From Prunus persica (lineage: Eukaryota; Streptophyta; Magnoliopsida; Rosales; Rosaceae), in contig NC_034014.1 of assembly GCF_000346465.2 (NCBI RefSeq), forward strand, positions 11,475,582 through 11,539,581: a stretch of 64,000 nucleotides of DNA, in the 5' to 3' direction. The notes under the pieces were generated by a model, which worked only from the letters and a program-made list of their open reading frames with translations, had not been told where the DNA came from and ran no database searches. The position numbers and the translations under genes were made by a program. How positions within the stretch are numbered: position 1 is the first letter of the stretch; the number at the start of each line of letters is the position of its first letter. Shown here in pieces: positions 34,575 through 46,825 of the stretch.

Positions 34575-34685
34575 GGGCAATTATTGACCTTATTTATAGG
34601 CACTTCCACCTTGATAGACTTTTCCCTATGAATTTTGCCAACTATTGCCGTGATCAGCTTGTGGACTGTATAATTGTTTACCCGG
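34575..34685 (+). pseudogene. Orphan intact exon 3 of an LRK10L-type kinase
   Basis: A 111-bp exon lies between a CTACAG acceptor and a GGTAAG donor and is open in the same phase as exon 3 of the intact kinase (59052-59162, also 111 bp). It encodes the juxtamembrane stretch with HFHLDRLFPM, comparable to [10 protein letters not shown]. No other exon of the same copy is next to it: upstream DNA is foreign and downstream comes a minus-strand fragment. Confidence 0.75.
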
Positions 34686-35094
34686 GTAAGAGAATACTGG
34701 TGTTGATCTCACTGAAACATTATTCTTTAGATTTAAAGCCACAATAAAAATTTATGCTCTTATGAGAACGAAACACTTACATGGTTGAGATGGGTTTGAA
34801 GAGGAGTAATTATTATTATTAGGGTTAATTTCAGTTTGTTTAGAAATATTTTTATTATTTTTAATGTTTTATTAATATTTTAAGCAATTTAAGTTTTAAA
34901 AGGTGAGTCATATATGCCACATTAACAACTAAAGAAAATTTTAACACCGAAACCGGATTGCAAAACACTGAAAAGCTTAGAGTACGTAATCATTAAAATT
35001 AAGAGTGTGTGAGCAAACATGTCTTAAGAGTAAGAGTTTAAGGTACTAAATTGAAATTAACCCATATTATTATTATTATCCTTCTTACTAATTC

Positions 35095-35537
35095 CTTTTT
35101 TTGTGAACCATCGGTAGACGTGAAATATTTATCTCTCACTGTTGACGGTGGACAATTGAATAAGAATGCATGGCCTACGTATTCTAAGGAAGACGAAGAA
35201 CAATTGCTGTAAAAGAACTCCCTCGGCAAGCAATAATCAGAATATCTTGCTCCAATTGCATGAGATCTGTAGTTGCTCTCTCTTAAATAAAGAGCTTAGC
35301 TGACGACGATGGTATCTCAAGCATAGTCTAGTTGTCGCCAGTGCATGAAAGATCAAAGCCACGGAAGCCACAATAGATTGGCTGCCTACCTTTAAGTCGA
35401 AATGGAAATCGAATGGCTGGGCCTTCCGGGCCACATCTTGTCTCTCTGCAATCTTGAAGGACTCCTCCACCATTGACTACATCTACCAGTCGTACAATTA
35501 TCATGAGTTGCATGAGCAAGCACCATAAGAAATTCAT
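35095..35537 (-). pseudogene. Fragment of the extracellular exon of an LRK10L-type kinase
   Basis: The minus strand keeps the start (MNFLWCLLMQ), DCRETRCGP, AIRFPFRLKGRQPI and, in another frame, a PREFFYS segment and FNCPPSTVRD. These match exon 1 of 55469-57517 in order. Frameshifts and a small deletion separate the blocks, and no kinase exon follows. The large solo LTR is inserted about 110 bp upstream. Confidence 0.85.
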
Positions 35538-35647
35538 GATGAGAACCAAAGCCACAGCAGCACCAAAAGAAATTCAGGATGTTTGAGTCCGTCAATGGCG
35601 GGTGAATCATGCTTGTTCACCGGGTGGATGGCTTCCCCGGTTGACTG

Positions 35648-38383
35648 TGTAACATCCCGACTCCAAATTTAATTCCCTATTAAATTTATTTAAGTGAAAT
35701 TACGAATTTACCCTTGGGATATGGGTATTTTAGTCATTTTCTCATTCGAAAAGAGTTTGGGACAGTGACTGGTATTTTGGGTTGGTCGTACTGAGACGAG
35801 TCCGTAGACATGCGGTAGGCTTGAATCGGAGTTGTAACGAAGTTTTGGCGACCAAAATAAGTTCAGTGGCAAACTTGTAATTATTTCAAAAAGAGTTGGG
35901 GTAAAAATCTGATTTTTGTTTCTTTCTCTCTCACTCTCTCTCTCTCCATCCTCGTCGCGAACAGCCCCCTCCCCTTCGTTTTCTCACAGCCGCCACCCTC
36001 CAAGACTACCGTCGGCGCCACCGTCAACGACCGACCTCGAAACTGATCCCGTTCGAACCACCGCTTCTCCCTCGTCCTTTCTCGACCAGTCTCAGCCATC
36101 ACTGTCCACTGTGCTCGCCGGAATCAGTCGAAAATGAGCCAGTTTTGATAGAATTTCTCACCGCTCGATCTTTCTCCTCCGGAAACCAATTCTGATGGGT
36201 GAGGTATGGTTTCTCATCTATTTTTCAAACTCTAGCTGTCTGTTGCATAGGATTGGATCGATTTTGCGTCTAGGAAACCGATTTTGGAATCTAGGTTTTG
36301 GCCGAATTTCAAAGTAAAATTCCTGTAGGTTGTCGTCCGAATTGGACCTCCTCGTCGTTGAATAAAGTGATCCTTGCCTCGAGTAGTAGCTAGGGTGTGC
36401 GACGGTGTGGAGTTTTTCCGTCGCTGGAAATTTTTCTACACACCCACGCGCTGCCGGCATGTGGGCAAGGGTGGTGAAGCCACATTTTGTCCTGTTGTAA
36501 CCCGTAGGTTGTCACGAGCGCGTAGGTGTGCTCGGATTTCAATTCGGACATCGTTTGACTATCGAACGGATTTCGCATATTGTGCGTTATCCGGGTTCGA
36601 TAGGTTCTAACCGTTGGATCGTTTTTAAATTAAAATATGTTAATCTAGGCACTCCTAGAATCGTGTAGGATTTCGCTGATCGTGAATCGGAGCCCCGGAT
36701 GTTCCGATTCAATAATTCGAATTTTATGGGTTACGATAACCATCCAATTATGAGCGATCCAACCGTCCCTTTCGGATCACACCTGCAAGACGCATTTTCT
36801 AAACTTTAGTCGGACCTTAGGATATCTTGTCCTACGTACACGCACCGGGAACTTGGGGATTTAAGTATTTATTTTGTGATTTCCGTTTCGAAGTGATGTT
36901 ATATTAATTAAAGGTTCGTATCTCGAAATAGGTGCTCCGATCGATCGTACACAGCAGGCGGGACCCTCTCAGGGTCCGGCAGCTTGGGACTATTTGTGAG
37001 TGGACTTAGTTTTCAATCAAACCCATGGTTTTATTGATGAAAGATTTATGCATATGTTTTAAATGGTATATGGGATATAATACATATTCGGTTGTTGAAT
37101 TTGATGTTATTATAAGCTTTGGCAATATATTTTGGATTTTGACATATTTGAGTATCGTGAGTATGTTTATATGGATTTTGGGAAATTCTATCTATATTGT
37201 CTATATGTGAGGTACTTAGGTTGTTGAGGTGAGATTGTGGAAGAATTTGAGTATGAGGGGTTGTTGAGAGAAGATGTATGATTACACTATGTAAGTACCA
37301 TCCCCTAATTACTAGGCTTCCCACACGTGGCGTTGGTAGTTCCGCTTGTGGGAAAAACATGTGATTATTAGTCTCACACGTGGCGTTGGAAGTTCCGGCG
37401 TGTGAGACACTTCCCATACGTAGCGTTGGAATTTCCGGCGTATGGGAAGATTATGTATATTGCTTGGAATCATCACACATGGCTTTGGAAGTTTTGGTGT
37501 GTGATGATGTAGTCTGCCCCCGAAGGACTTAGTATTAGAGTTACACGTGGCGTTGGAATTTTCGGCGTGTGAGCTATGGAGTTTCATCCCCTGGTTGGAT
37601 TGCTCATCCCTAGACGCAGGATAATACCTGAAAATCCTGTAGGCTAGCCAAACAATCCCCCAGTTGGATTGTTTTCCCTGTACCTTGGTAGTGTGATGAG
37701 TATATTGTACATTTATATTTATATATTTATATCTATATATAGGTGTCAGTGTAAAGCAATTAGAGTATATGCAGTGGGTTGGTAAGAGCAGTATAATTTT
37801 GGGAAATAAGTTTATGGATTGAGTGATTTGTGGTTTTAAAGGGTTTTGGAGATTGATGTTTTTGGATCATTAAATATGAATTATAAATCTGCATGTCTTG
37901 AGCATTATTTTTACACGGTGGGGTTATTATGTTGTTTTAAATGCAAACTTTGTTTTTGTCCACTCACATGTTTTCTGTTTTGCGCCTCCCAGACAGTAGT
38001 CACTCAAGGAGAGCTACAAGCTGTGTTCGGGGCTCGAACTGTGAACTTCAATAGTTAGGCTTTGAGTAATTTTCTTTCTACTCAACTGGTTGTTGTAAAC
38101 TAAATCTGTTAGATGCTCTGTAACTGCCCATGTTAGGTTTTACTTGTGAGGCCGGAGGCCATTTTAGTATGTATTGTTGTATGTTGAAACCATGCTACTG
38201 GTTGGGATTATATTGTATTATACAGGTTGAATTTTGTTGGGTTTGTTCAATTTACAGGGGAGATTCTGCTAAAATTTTGGTAGAATGTCTCGGTTTTTAG
38301 TAAGTGGGCCAGCATCGGGATAATGTCGATAACAAGACGGAATTCGTCCCGATTTTCGAGAAATTCCAAGACGAGTCCTGTCA
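35648..38383 (+). mobile_element. Solo large LTR, copy 2 (2.7 kb)
   Basis: Begins TGTAACATCCCGACTCC and ends GAGTCCTGTCA. The flanks are GACTG (35643-35647) and TACTG (38384-38388), a 5-bp target duplication with one change. There are no internal element sequences, so it is a solo LTR left by recombination. It aligns in inverted orientation with 1-3034. A series of about 50-bp repeats with GTGGCGTTGGAAGTTCC lies at 37318-37570. It split the kinase debris. Confidence 0.8.
37318..37570. repeat. About five imperfect 45-60-bp repeats inside solo LTR 2
   Basis: Each unit has CACACGTGGCGTTGGAA followed by a short arm such as TTCCGGCGTGTGAG, so every unit is itself an imperfect palindrome (CACACG...CGTGTG). 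Units begin near 37321, 37376, 37412, 37471 and 37541. Confidence 0.75.
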
Positions 38384-38571
38384 TACTGGAGCCCTGACTC
38401 AAGTCAGGATCAGCAATTGGGTTAAACAGACCCTAGGCAGATGGATAACACAAATTTATGCCGTTACAAGTACAAAACACTTGCAGGATTGAGAGGATTT
38501 GGAAAGGAGTATATTATTTTATTCTCATTCTTATTATCCTTCCTAGTAATTCCGTTTTTGTGAACCATGCA

Positions 38572-39617
38572 GCATTATACCTAACAACCAAAGCTTTATT
38601 TGGTATTCCATTTGTAACTGCATTACTATAATATAAATGGCGAAGGAGGCACTTGTCAATGTATGAGAATATAGAAGACTTCCACGGAGTAATAATAATA
38701 ATTTCATGTTAGTAAGGTATACTTACTTAGACATCAAAAAGATGGCAAAAGGTTTCAAAGATAAATTGGGTGAAGGAGGCTATAGCTCCGAATACAAGGC
38801 AAAGCTCCGCAGTGGTCGCGTGGTAGCCATCAAGATGTTAGGTAAGTCCAAAACTAATGGGCAAGACTTTATCAATGAAGTTGGCACCATTGGGAGGTTC
38901 ACCATTTTAATGTGGTTCGACTAACTGGCTTATGTGTTGATGGTTCCAAACGCGCTCATGTATATGGTTTATTGCAGTGAGTGTCTATTTTTTGAAGTCG
39001 ATGCAGTTCTCTTTGATTTTGAACATGAGTATTTTGTATGGTTTTATCTATTAAATATGAATAAGAATATTATCGTTTCATTTCAATGGGTTTATTTTGT
39101 ATATTATTATATTTTTTTTCACCTTCTACACGTTGAGTCCCATAATGAAAATTCTTGGATCCGCCATTGGCTGTTGCACAACGCGCTTTTTAAAATTTTT
39201 AATAAATAAATCCTGGCCAAAATTGCATATCCATTAAAAAATTCCTGGATCCGCCAGTGAATACGGGTACAGAACGTTCAAGCCAATTTAGTCAAATCTA
39301 CTCTCCAACATGGGTTTCTGATCAGTTGAAAGAAGTAAAGGACATAGAAATAGGAGATGATGAAACAAATGAGGAAAAGAATATCGTAAAGCAGATGATG
39401 ATGGTGGCATTATGGTGCGTACAAATGAGGCCCAGTGAACACCCTCCTGCAAATGAATAAAGTACTGGAGATGCACGAAGGAGACATTGAGAACCTTCAA
39501 ATGCCTCCAAGGCCTTCCTTATATCCACAACAAACTCCTGCAAATGAGGTTGGTGGGGACAATCCAAGACCCTGTGCATCAAGTGGTTTAGAATCTTTGG
39601 TTGCGGATGCAAATTAA
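38572..39617 (+). pseudogene. Decayed kinase exon of an LRK10L-type receptor kinase
   Basis: Homologous to exon 4 of 57816-60469. It starts after an ATGCAG acceptor and has a stop in the membrane segment (TAA in place of the isoleucine codon of LLIYKW). It keeps [13 protein letters not shown] and VAIKMLGK, then shifts frame near 38900. The catalytic loop, DFG and APE regions are absent: 38970-39250 is unrelated AT-rich DNA. The C-terminal part resumes at about 39257 ([19 protein letters not shown]) with another frameshift near 39455. Confidence 0.88.
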
Positions 39618-41606
39618 GTGTTTTAATATTAGTCATGATGTGGCTGTATGTAAGGGAAATTTAGCAGCTCTACTTAAGGGGCAGTTAAACATGTTTTTCG
39701 TATTTGACCATAGCACAACTATTTTTAATTTACATGTAATTGAGTTAAGCAAATAATTAGCCTCCGCCTTTGGTTATTAGTAGCTATGTTGATGTGCAAA
39801 GAACAGGATAGACATTGTTTGAGAAAATACCAATGGAACTTGAAGCTATTAGAAGAAGCATAGACTTTGTTTGAGAAAATGCCTGCCAATTAGGAATGCA
39901 ATGTAAGGTCCTTCTAGCAATAATGAGAATGAAAATACGAACAATGGAAAATAAGGTGTTGAGATTTTGACCCCAAAAAGAAAGGTGTTGAGACCAAAGC
40001 AAAGGCATATAGACTGAGAGGAAAGTTTGTATCAACGGCAACGGCGAAAGCAGGCAGCGCAGCTTGTATCCTACCCTATCCTTTGTTTTCTTCTTAAACC
40101 TTGTTAAGTTTCAGTGTTGCGGACAGAGCTACTATATTTGCCTGTCCCATTAATAATGGAAACCAACCTTCAGCCCTATACGTCATATAATCTCAATATT
40201 TGAATCTAGTTCTACCGAGTACAGACCCCAGAGCAAGCTACAGACTTAGATTGATAATGGCCAGTGGGTTTGAAGTGAGCAATTTGGGCTAAAGGATTGA
40301 AGACATTGCTATTGAAACTAAAAGTTACACTCTCGTTCCATGCACAGCTCTGTTATTAGATCATTGATCCCATCCATTTTCAAATCTGTTAGCATCGGCA
40401 AGCCTAGATGTAACCAACTACTCGTAAAGTGGATTCATAGAATTTAAATACCAAAGCAGAAACAAGCATGAGACAGATGTTCCTAAGCAACTGCTCTGTT
40501 TCTTTCTAGTTTCTACTAAATAATGTTACCTCCATCCTCCTACAAAGTCAAATGAGCTCTACTTGCCCTCACTATTAATATATATTGTGTTAATTAATCT
40601 CTGCTAATATTTTAGTCTATTATGCAACCAACAACAACAAATAATTAAATATTAAAATATTTATTGGGCAGGCCTAGCCCAGCCCAACTAACCCAATGTA
40701 GCCCAAACCAACCAAACTAAATTCTTCCATACAAATTCAAGCCCTAATGGCTCTGTTTGTGTGGGCGGGCTTGGGCCGAAGTGCTAAAACTTATACCCAA
40801 CCCAAGTTAGCCCAAAGAAATGCTTAAATCAAAAAAGCCCAACGAGGCCCAATGATAGAAGGCCATACGATCCACTTTCCATCAATAATTAAACTCTCTC
40901 TCTCTCTCGCTCTTCAATGTATTCATTTGTCTAGCAATTATTTTCCTTGAAAGTTATAGTCTTCAATGCAATTGAATGGGGCATCTTTTACTCAAAGCTA
41001 CATCAAAAGGCCAAAAGTTATTTTTAACCGAATTATTGGAGTCATAATATTTCTCTTCTTCAGCTTTTTGAAGGACTTTTCCTATTTAGATGGGCGATAG
41101 TACTAAACTTACACACACTAAACGGATGCTAGAATTTGAACCCAGAACCATATATTAGGGAGCAATTACTCTAAATCAGTAGGTCATTTGCTTTCCTTTT
41201 TGATCTAGTAAGGGAAAAACGAGCCTTGTTTTTTTTGCGTAACCTATGTGGCTCTTTGATGTTAAAGTCTGTTAGCTTAAAAAGTCCAACCACCATTGAA
41301 ACCCCATCAGTCTTTTCTTACTTTTTTGTTATTTTTTTAAAATAATTTAAATAAAGATAAAGGGTAACATGTTTTATCATTAAGGCTATATGTGGACTCA
41401 AATTGCTTCCGTGAAGTCCAAATAATCATTACTGCATAAAATATTTCCCGATTTGAGGAGTGGGTTGGAGAGAAGCGTAAGTTGACTATTGTGGAACAAC
41501 CGTTGAATTTTCATTGCACTTTCTTTGTTTGTTTTTTCTTTTGTCCCTTTTTTCTTTGGAAATAGGATAAGAACAATCAGACATGATTTTCTTCTTTGTT
41601 TGTTTT
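39618..41606. other. Non-coding flank, paralogous to 19241-19354 plus 25326-27040
   Basis: Contains the uninterrupted site GATGTGCAAAGAACAGG, equivalent to the Copia target at 19350/25326. No gene seen. It ends at GTTTT (41602-41606), the left target duplication of element 3. Confidence 0.75.
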
Positions 41607-42124
41607 TGTTATAAAAATAACCTGGAATATGTGCGAATATTGAGCTGCACGTAAAGTAGATGAGACACAGTATTTAACGAGGTTCGGCTATGCCTACGTC
41701 CCTGGAGAGCAGCAATAGTAACTTTTCCACTATGTAAAATAATAGGGCTACAACTTTAGTGTTTACAATATGTGTGGCTCACTGAATTTTCTCTCTAGGA
41801 GAATTTCTTTCTGCTCTCTCTTTCCTCTTTCTTCCTTCTCTTCCTCTTGTCTCTTTCCTTTTCTCTCTTTCCTCTTTTCTCTTTCCCCTTCTTTCTTTCC
41901 TCTTCTCTTTCCTCTTCTCTCTTCTCTCTTTCCTCTTCTTTGTTTCTTTCCATTTCTCCCTTTCTCTTCTCTCGGAGGTGTACATGCAAAGGCACAATAA
42001 TGTCTTATTTATAGGCTAAGGAAATGATGCCCGTGAATGTACAATAAGAGAAAGTTGCGGACAAACGTTACCCAAAGTCTCCAAATGAATAGTTAGTGGG
42101 CTCCACACAAAAACTTTTACAACA
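41607..42124 (-). repeat. 3' LTR of element 3 (518 bp)
   Basis: Contains a roughly 190-bp pyrimidine-rich tract (about 41800-41985) that is purine-rich on the element's sense strand, and a TATA box on the minus strand at 42005-42014. Long Glu/Lys/Arg-rich frames in the tract are compositional. Confidence 0.9.
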
Positions 42125-44844
42125 CTCCCCCTTGAGACCACAAATGATATGTCAGTTGCTTCATCAGACTTTGCTTGGTGAAAACCTAGTAAGGTAGAGA
42201 ACTGATGGAAGGAAGAAAGAAGAGTACAACAATCTGTATAGCATACTTCTGGATGCTCCCCCTGATTAATATCTCCCCCTGATGTCTTCATAACTATCTT
42301 TTGGAGTGAGAATCTTTCGGAGTGAGTGAATGATGTAGCCACCAACAATTCATATAGTAAATATATTTCCAGTGAGCTATCTCTATGTAAATCATAGAAA
42401 TTTTCAGAGTCCGCGTTTCCAACAAAACCTGGGCTATTTGTAAGATCATATGAAAGAATATGCCCATACATGGTGTTATGCGGAGATAGCATCAAATATA
42501 CCTCACATCATCCCAAAATGATGGTGATGGAGTTGAGCCTTATCTGGAAAATATGATGTCCGGTCCAATATACTTCCGAAAAATCCTTAAAGTGCCCAAC
42601 GGATAATCCTCATAAAAATGCTTCAATATTTTCTTAGTATAAGCAAGAATCTCGTTGGCATAATGCTCGATCTTTAAGTCGAGACAAATATTTCTGGAAC
42701 TCTTGAGAAGCTTTATTGTGTTGCAAACACATTATAATCAATGTACTCACTGAGGTAATTTATGCATATTAATATTGAGTACAAATTTTGTGCTTCAGGC
42801 ACATGTCATTCAGGGACTTGCTTCATGCAATTTCAATCCTTTCAAGGATTTTGTTTAAAGGGATTAAACTTTATGACACATTATATAACTTTAACCCAGC
42901 TATTTATACATCTTTAGGGAATCACTTCAGGTGATATGCTCTGTGCATTTAATAACCCTTAAAGATAACATGTTGGTCTCCGTAAATGTGCAATAAAGGG
43001 GCACAATTGAATCTATAAATATGGAGAAAACCCAACATTCCTTGTTTCTGCCAGAAACATTGTGTCATACAAAGTAGGTATATTCCCTTTTATTCCGAAC
43101 ACCCAAGTATAACTTTCAGTATTGACAAATTTGGGGTTCGTACTGTGGGTTTGTTCTTTCACGTTCATTCTTATCTATAATGGAATTACCTCATTCCATT
43201 TTGGCCAATGATATTGTCGACATTTAATAATTGAACGTGGTTCCAATCAACACAGCCCATTGATGATTTGAGTAGCTACTCCAAAATCAAAAATTGTCAT
43301 TCATCAATTCATGATCCCACCATTCTCATGTGCATGCGCATGCATCAATTATAAGCATTTCTTTGCTTTTGGGTACCCAAGCCACTGCAGGGGGCTTTTA
43401 TTATGTGAGAATGTGGATTATAACCTCCAATGGAGCGTTATTTTATAGTAGGGCGTGGATAATCTCCATTTAGGGAGTTGGAACATTTAGAACCCATATA
43501 TCTGTCATGCTGCAGGCATGCCACAGATTAATACATACATGTCAATTAATTTATGGGACTTTAACCCATATTATGGGACTTTAACCCATATAATTTGCTA
43601 CGCATTAGGCGTGCATAATATCAATATTGACATGTCAAAGGATTGTCCTTTCGGGACTTCAATCCACATCATTTGCTACGCAACAGGCGTGCATCATATT
43701 GATCACTGCTATACCCATATTCTGTTCTTATGGGACTTTAATCTGTGCAGTGTATTATCAATGTATCCAACTTGCAATCTGTAAAATTTGCGTTAATAAT
43801 TCATGGATACATACAAGCCATTCTTTTGGAACGGACTTATCTCCCCATTTGGTTACCTTTCAAGATAAAATATCAAATAGGTATATAAGCATAAAATAAC
43901 ACAAGTATTGCTTACATCCTTAGGTAGGAGAAACTTTTCTCAAGTATCATTCAAGCTCGTATCGGCCCAATAAATATAAAGTATCGCTTGATGATCTAGT
44001 TATATCCTGCAAGAGCAAAATCACAACTCTTTTCTCTGTCAAAAACAAATAACCCTCAGAGTTAGGATCACTCCATGGATTCTTTCTTCAGATGTTCATT
44101 CTAAAGAAATAAAATCTCTTATGAACAGAGAGTTATAAAAAGAGAAAAAATGCAAAAATAATGTGATATTGATTGCAAGAGAAGGTAAGCAATCAAGGAA
44201 GGAAGCTGGTGGGAGCAGACAATAAGCTCTCATATCTCCTAGTCTAGAAGGACTTCCGGAGATTAGAGCATAAGATCGCCTTCACAGTTTCCTGATGTAG
44301 CGGAAACGTGATCAGGGATAGTCTTGCTTCCTGAATGGATGATCAGAGATAGTTTTGCTTCTCGGGCATATTGAGTGCTCACTGATAAGAAAAATAAGTA
44401 GATATCGCATCACTAGGTATGGAGTAAACTGGATGTCTTCTACAAAGAAAATTTCGTTAGTAACACATTTATACACAAATAGAATGAATAGGTAGAACCG
44501 GTGAATTTCAAATTAACCATAGGAAAATTGCGAGATTCTCGGGATACTTTTGAAAAAGTAGCTCCGTGAAATCCGTAAAGCAAGATCAGCTTTGACGAAA
44601 ATAATACTTGAAAACGCCGAAAGTGCCGACAGGCATTATCAGAGGCCACGTGAAGTTTTGGACTCTGGGAAAGAAAAAGATAATATGGGGATTCGAGAAG
44701 ATATTGGGATCCTGGAAATGTTGCCACATTTTCGTCTATAGATATTGCATTTGCAAAACTTGATTGGAGCAACTGCGTTTCAACTCAACTTCCTTCATTT
44801 TCTGAAACTTTAGTTTTCCTAAGACTTTCTTCGAAACCTTCTTA

Positions 44845-44890
44845 AAAAAATGGCTTCCTTCAGAGACTTCCAGAACATAATGTAATTTTA
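44845..44890 (+). pseudogene. Relic of the antisense coiled-coil ORF in element 3
   Basis: ATGGCTTCC, the first three codons of the 183-aa ORF at 6304-6855, is joined directly to CAGAGACTTCCAGAAC, the last codons before its stop. The flanks on both sides match element 1. About 520 bp between them is deleted. Confidence 0.8.
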
Positions 44891-45659
44891 TAGGATTTAC
44901 AGGGCCTGCACCTTCATTGCAGGTGGAAAAAATCTATCTGTTGTATGTTCCTGTAATAATAATTGCGCACATTCTTAAACTTGCACCTGTGGTTTTTACG
45001 TCTTTTCAAAATGACGGTTTGGAACCTTGTGCCTTATAGGTTCAAATAACCACATTGTCTCTCCCAAATTGCATGGTAGCCCGGAACTTTTGGCCTGGGC
45101 ACAAACTCAGAATTTATTTGCCCTTTTCAAATGGACATGAAATGTGAATTGAGTAAAAGCCATGATAATATCGCAATATAGTAGTGAAGAGCATTAACTA
45201 CTATATACCCACAACTTCAAGTTCAGGATCTCTCATATATTTGGATCCATGGGCTTCCGGCCCAGATATAACAAAATATGTGGGGAGCCTCAATTCATTA
45301 TTTGAGGTTTATATTGATATTATCCATTTCACGGTGTATTCTTAACAACCGGAATTCACAAAATATATTTTTTCCTTGAGGTGTCGATTATAACAAAATC
45401 GAACTTTAAATTCATCATCTTCTTATGCCAAAGAAATATGTGGCATACCACAATTTGCAATAATACCTCAAGGGTTGTCCATTTAATTGTTGGAACTTCA
45501 AGTTCTCAACACTGTTAAATTTTGAACTTCAGGCCAAAGCCACATATTCTCATGGTATGGACATTTTTACAATTTTCTGTACATATTTCGGGACTTCAAG
45601 CCCTTACATAATTGTCCATATTTTGAGGAACTTCTGGCATCTCATTTAATTGCTCATCC

Positions 45660-46010
45660 ATGAGTTTAAGGAACTGCAGGTTCCCTTTTGTATATAGTGA
45701 CGGTTTACCCAAAATGGTTCATATTTATGCATACGTCACTATTCATGTGAATATTACTATTCATGTGAATAGTACTATTCATCAAGTCATGAATACTTAT
45801 CTATTCATCTGCCAGTACAGTTATCATCAATGTGTACGGCACCATGAAACTGCAGGTTCCCTTTTGTATATAGTGACGGTTTACCCAAAATGGTTCATAT
45901 TTATGCATACGTCACTATTCATGTGAATAGTACTATTCATCAAGTCATGAATACGTATCTATTCATCTGCCAGTACAGTTATCATCAATGTGTACGGTAC
46001 TATGAACCAA
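45660..46010. repeat. Tandem duplication of about 180 bp in element 3
   Basis: The block from AACTGCAGGTTCCC through GTCACTATTCATGTG and ACAGTTATCATCAATG occurs twice (about 45670-45843 and 45848-46010). Elements 1 and 2 have one copy. Confidence 0.85.
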
Positions 46011-46264
46011 TACGGTACTGTTACATCATTAAGGAACTCTAGGTCCTTATTTACATGTCAGGGATCAAGGACCCTTAAGTCCGATCACATGTTTACAAAT
46101 ACAGTACCGGAGAGACTGCCAGCTCTCATATTAATATCATCATCAAGGATCTTCAAGTCCTGATGTAATTGTATGATGAGGATCAAGGAACTTCTGGTCC
46201 TGATCTGCATACTGTAAAAACTCATCATACAGCACAATTAATCCATAAAATAAATTGCTGATAA

Positions 46265-46577
46265 ATAAATTACTGGTATGGACGATAAACCCGCACCATA
46301 CTTTAAATAAATGTAAATGTGCGGTAAAATAAATTCATAAATTAAATTGCTTGCTGTATGGACGTTAATCCCGCACCATACCTTAAATAAATTAAATAGC
46401 TTGCTGTATGGACGTTAATCCCGCACCATACCTTAAATAAAATTAAATGTGCGGTAAAGTAAACGTGCTTGTATGGGCACTAATTCTGCTCCATACATTT
46501 AAATAAAAGCAAAGGCGTGGACGATAAACCCGCACCACCCTTTAAATATTGTCGTATGGGTAATAAACCTACACCAT
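46265..46577 (-). repeat. Hairpin-forming repeat array of element 3 (about six units)
   Basis: Six units of the design described at 4488-5062, in the same position relative to the primer-binding side. Two adjacent units (near 46355 and 46407) are almost identical. Confidence 0.85.
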
Positions 46578-46825
46578 ACCATAAATAAAATAAATGTGGG
46601 AATAAAAACCACCACTAAAAATATAAGAAAGTGAAAATTACTGTAGGAAGCTTTTCCAACCCCCCTTTTTTTTCTTCATTGGAATCTTATCAACACCATG
46701 ATTCATTAGTTTGAAAGCTAGACAAATTATGTTGGCTTTTCTTCTTTACATCAACATAATGGTTAGTAGTATAAATAATAGTGCAGTACAAAAATTATAC
46801 ATGAGAGCTTCTCGTGCTGATAACG

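Noticed and set aside
41779..41997. Long Glu/Lys/Arg-rich frames on the minus strand in the LTRs of element 3 (also 46998-47216)
   Set aside because: They come from the pyrimidine-rich LTR tract; low-complexity composition explains the open frames, and they are repeated only because the LTR is.
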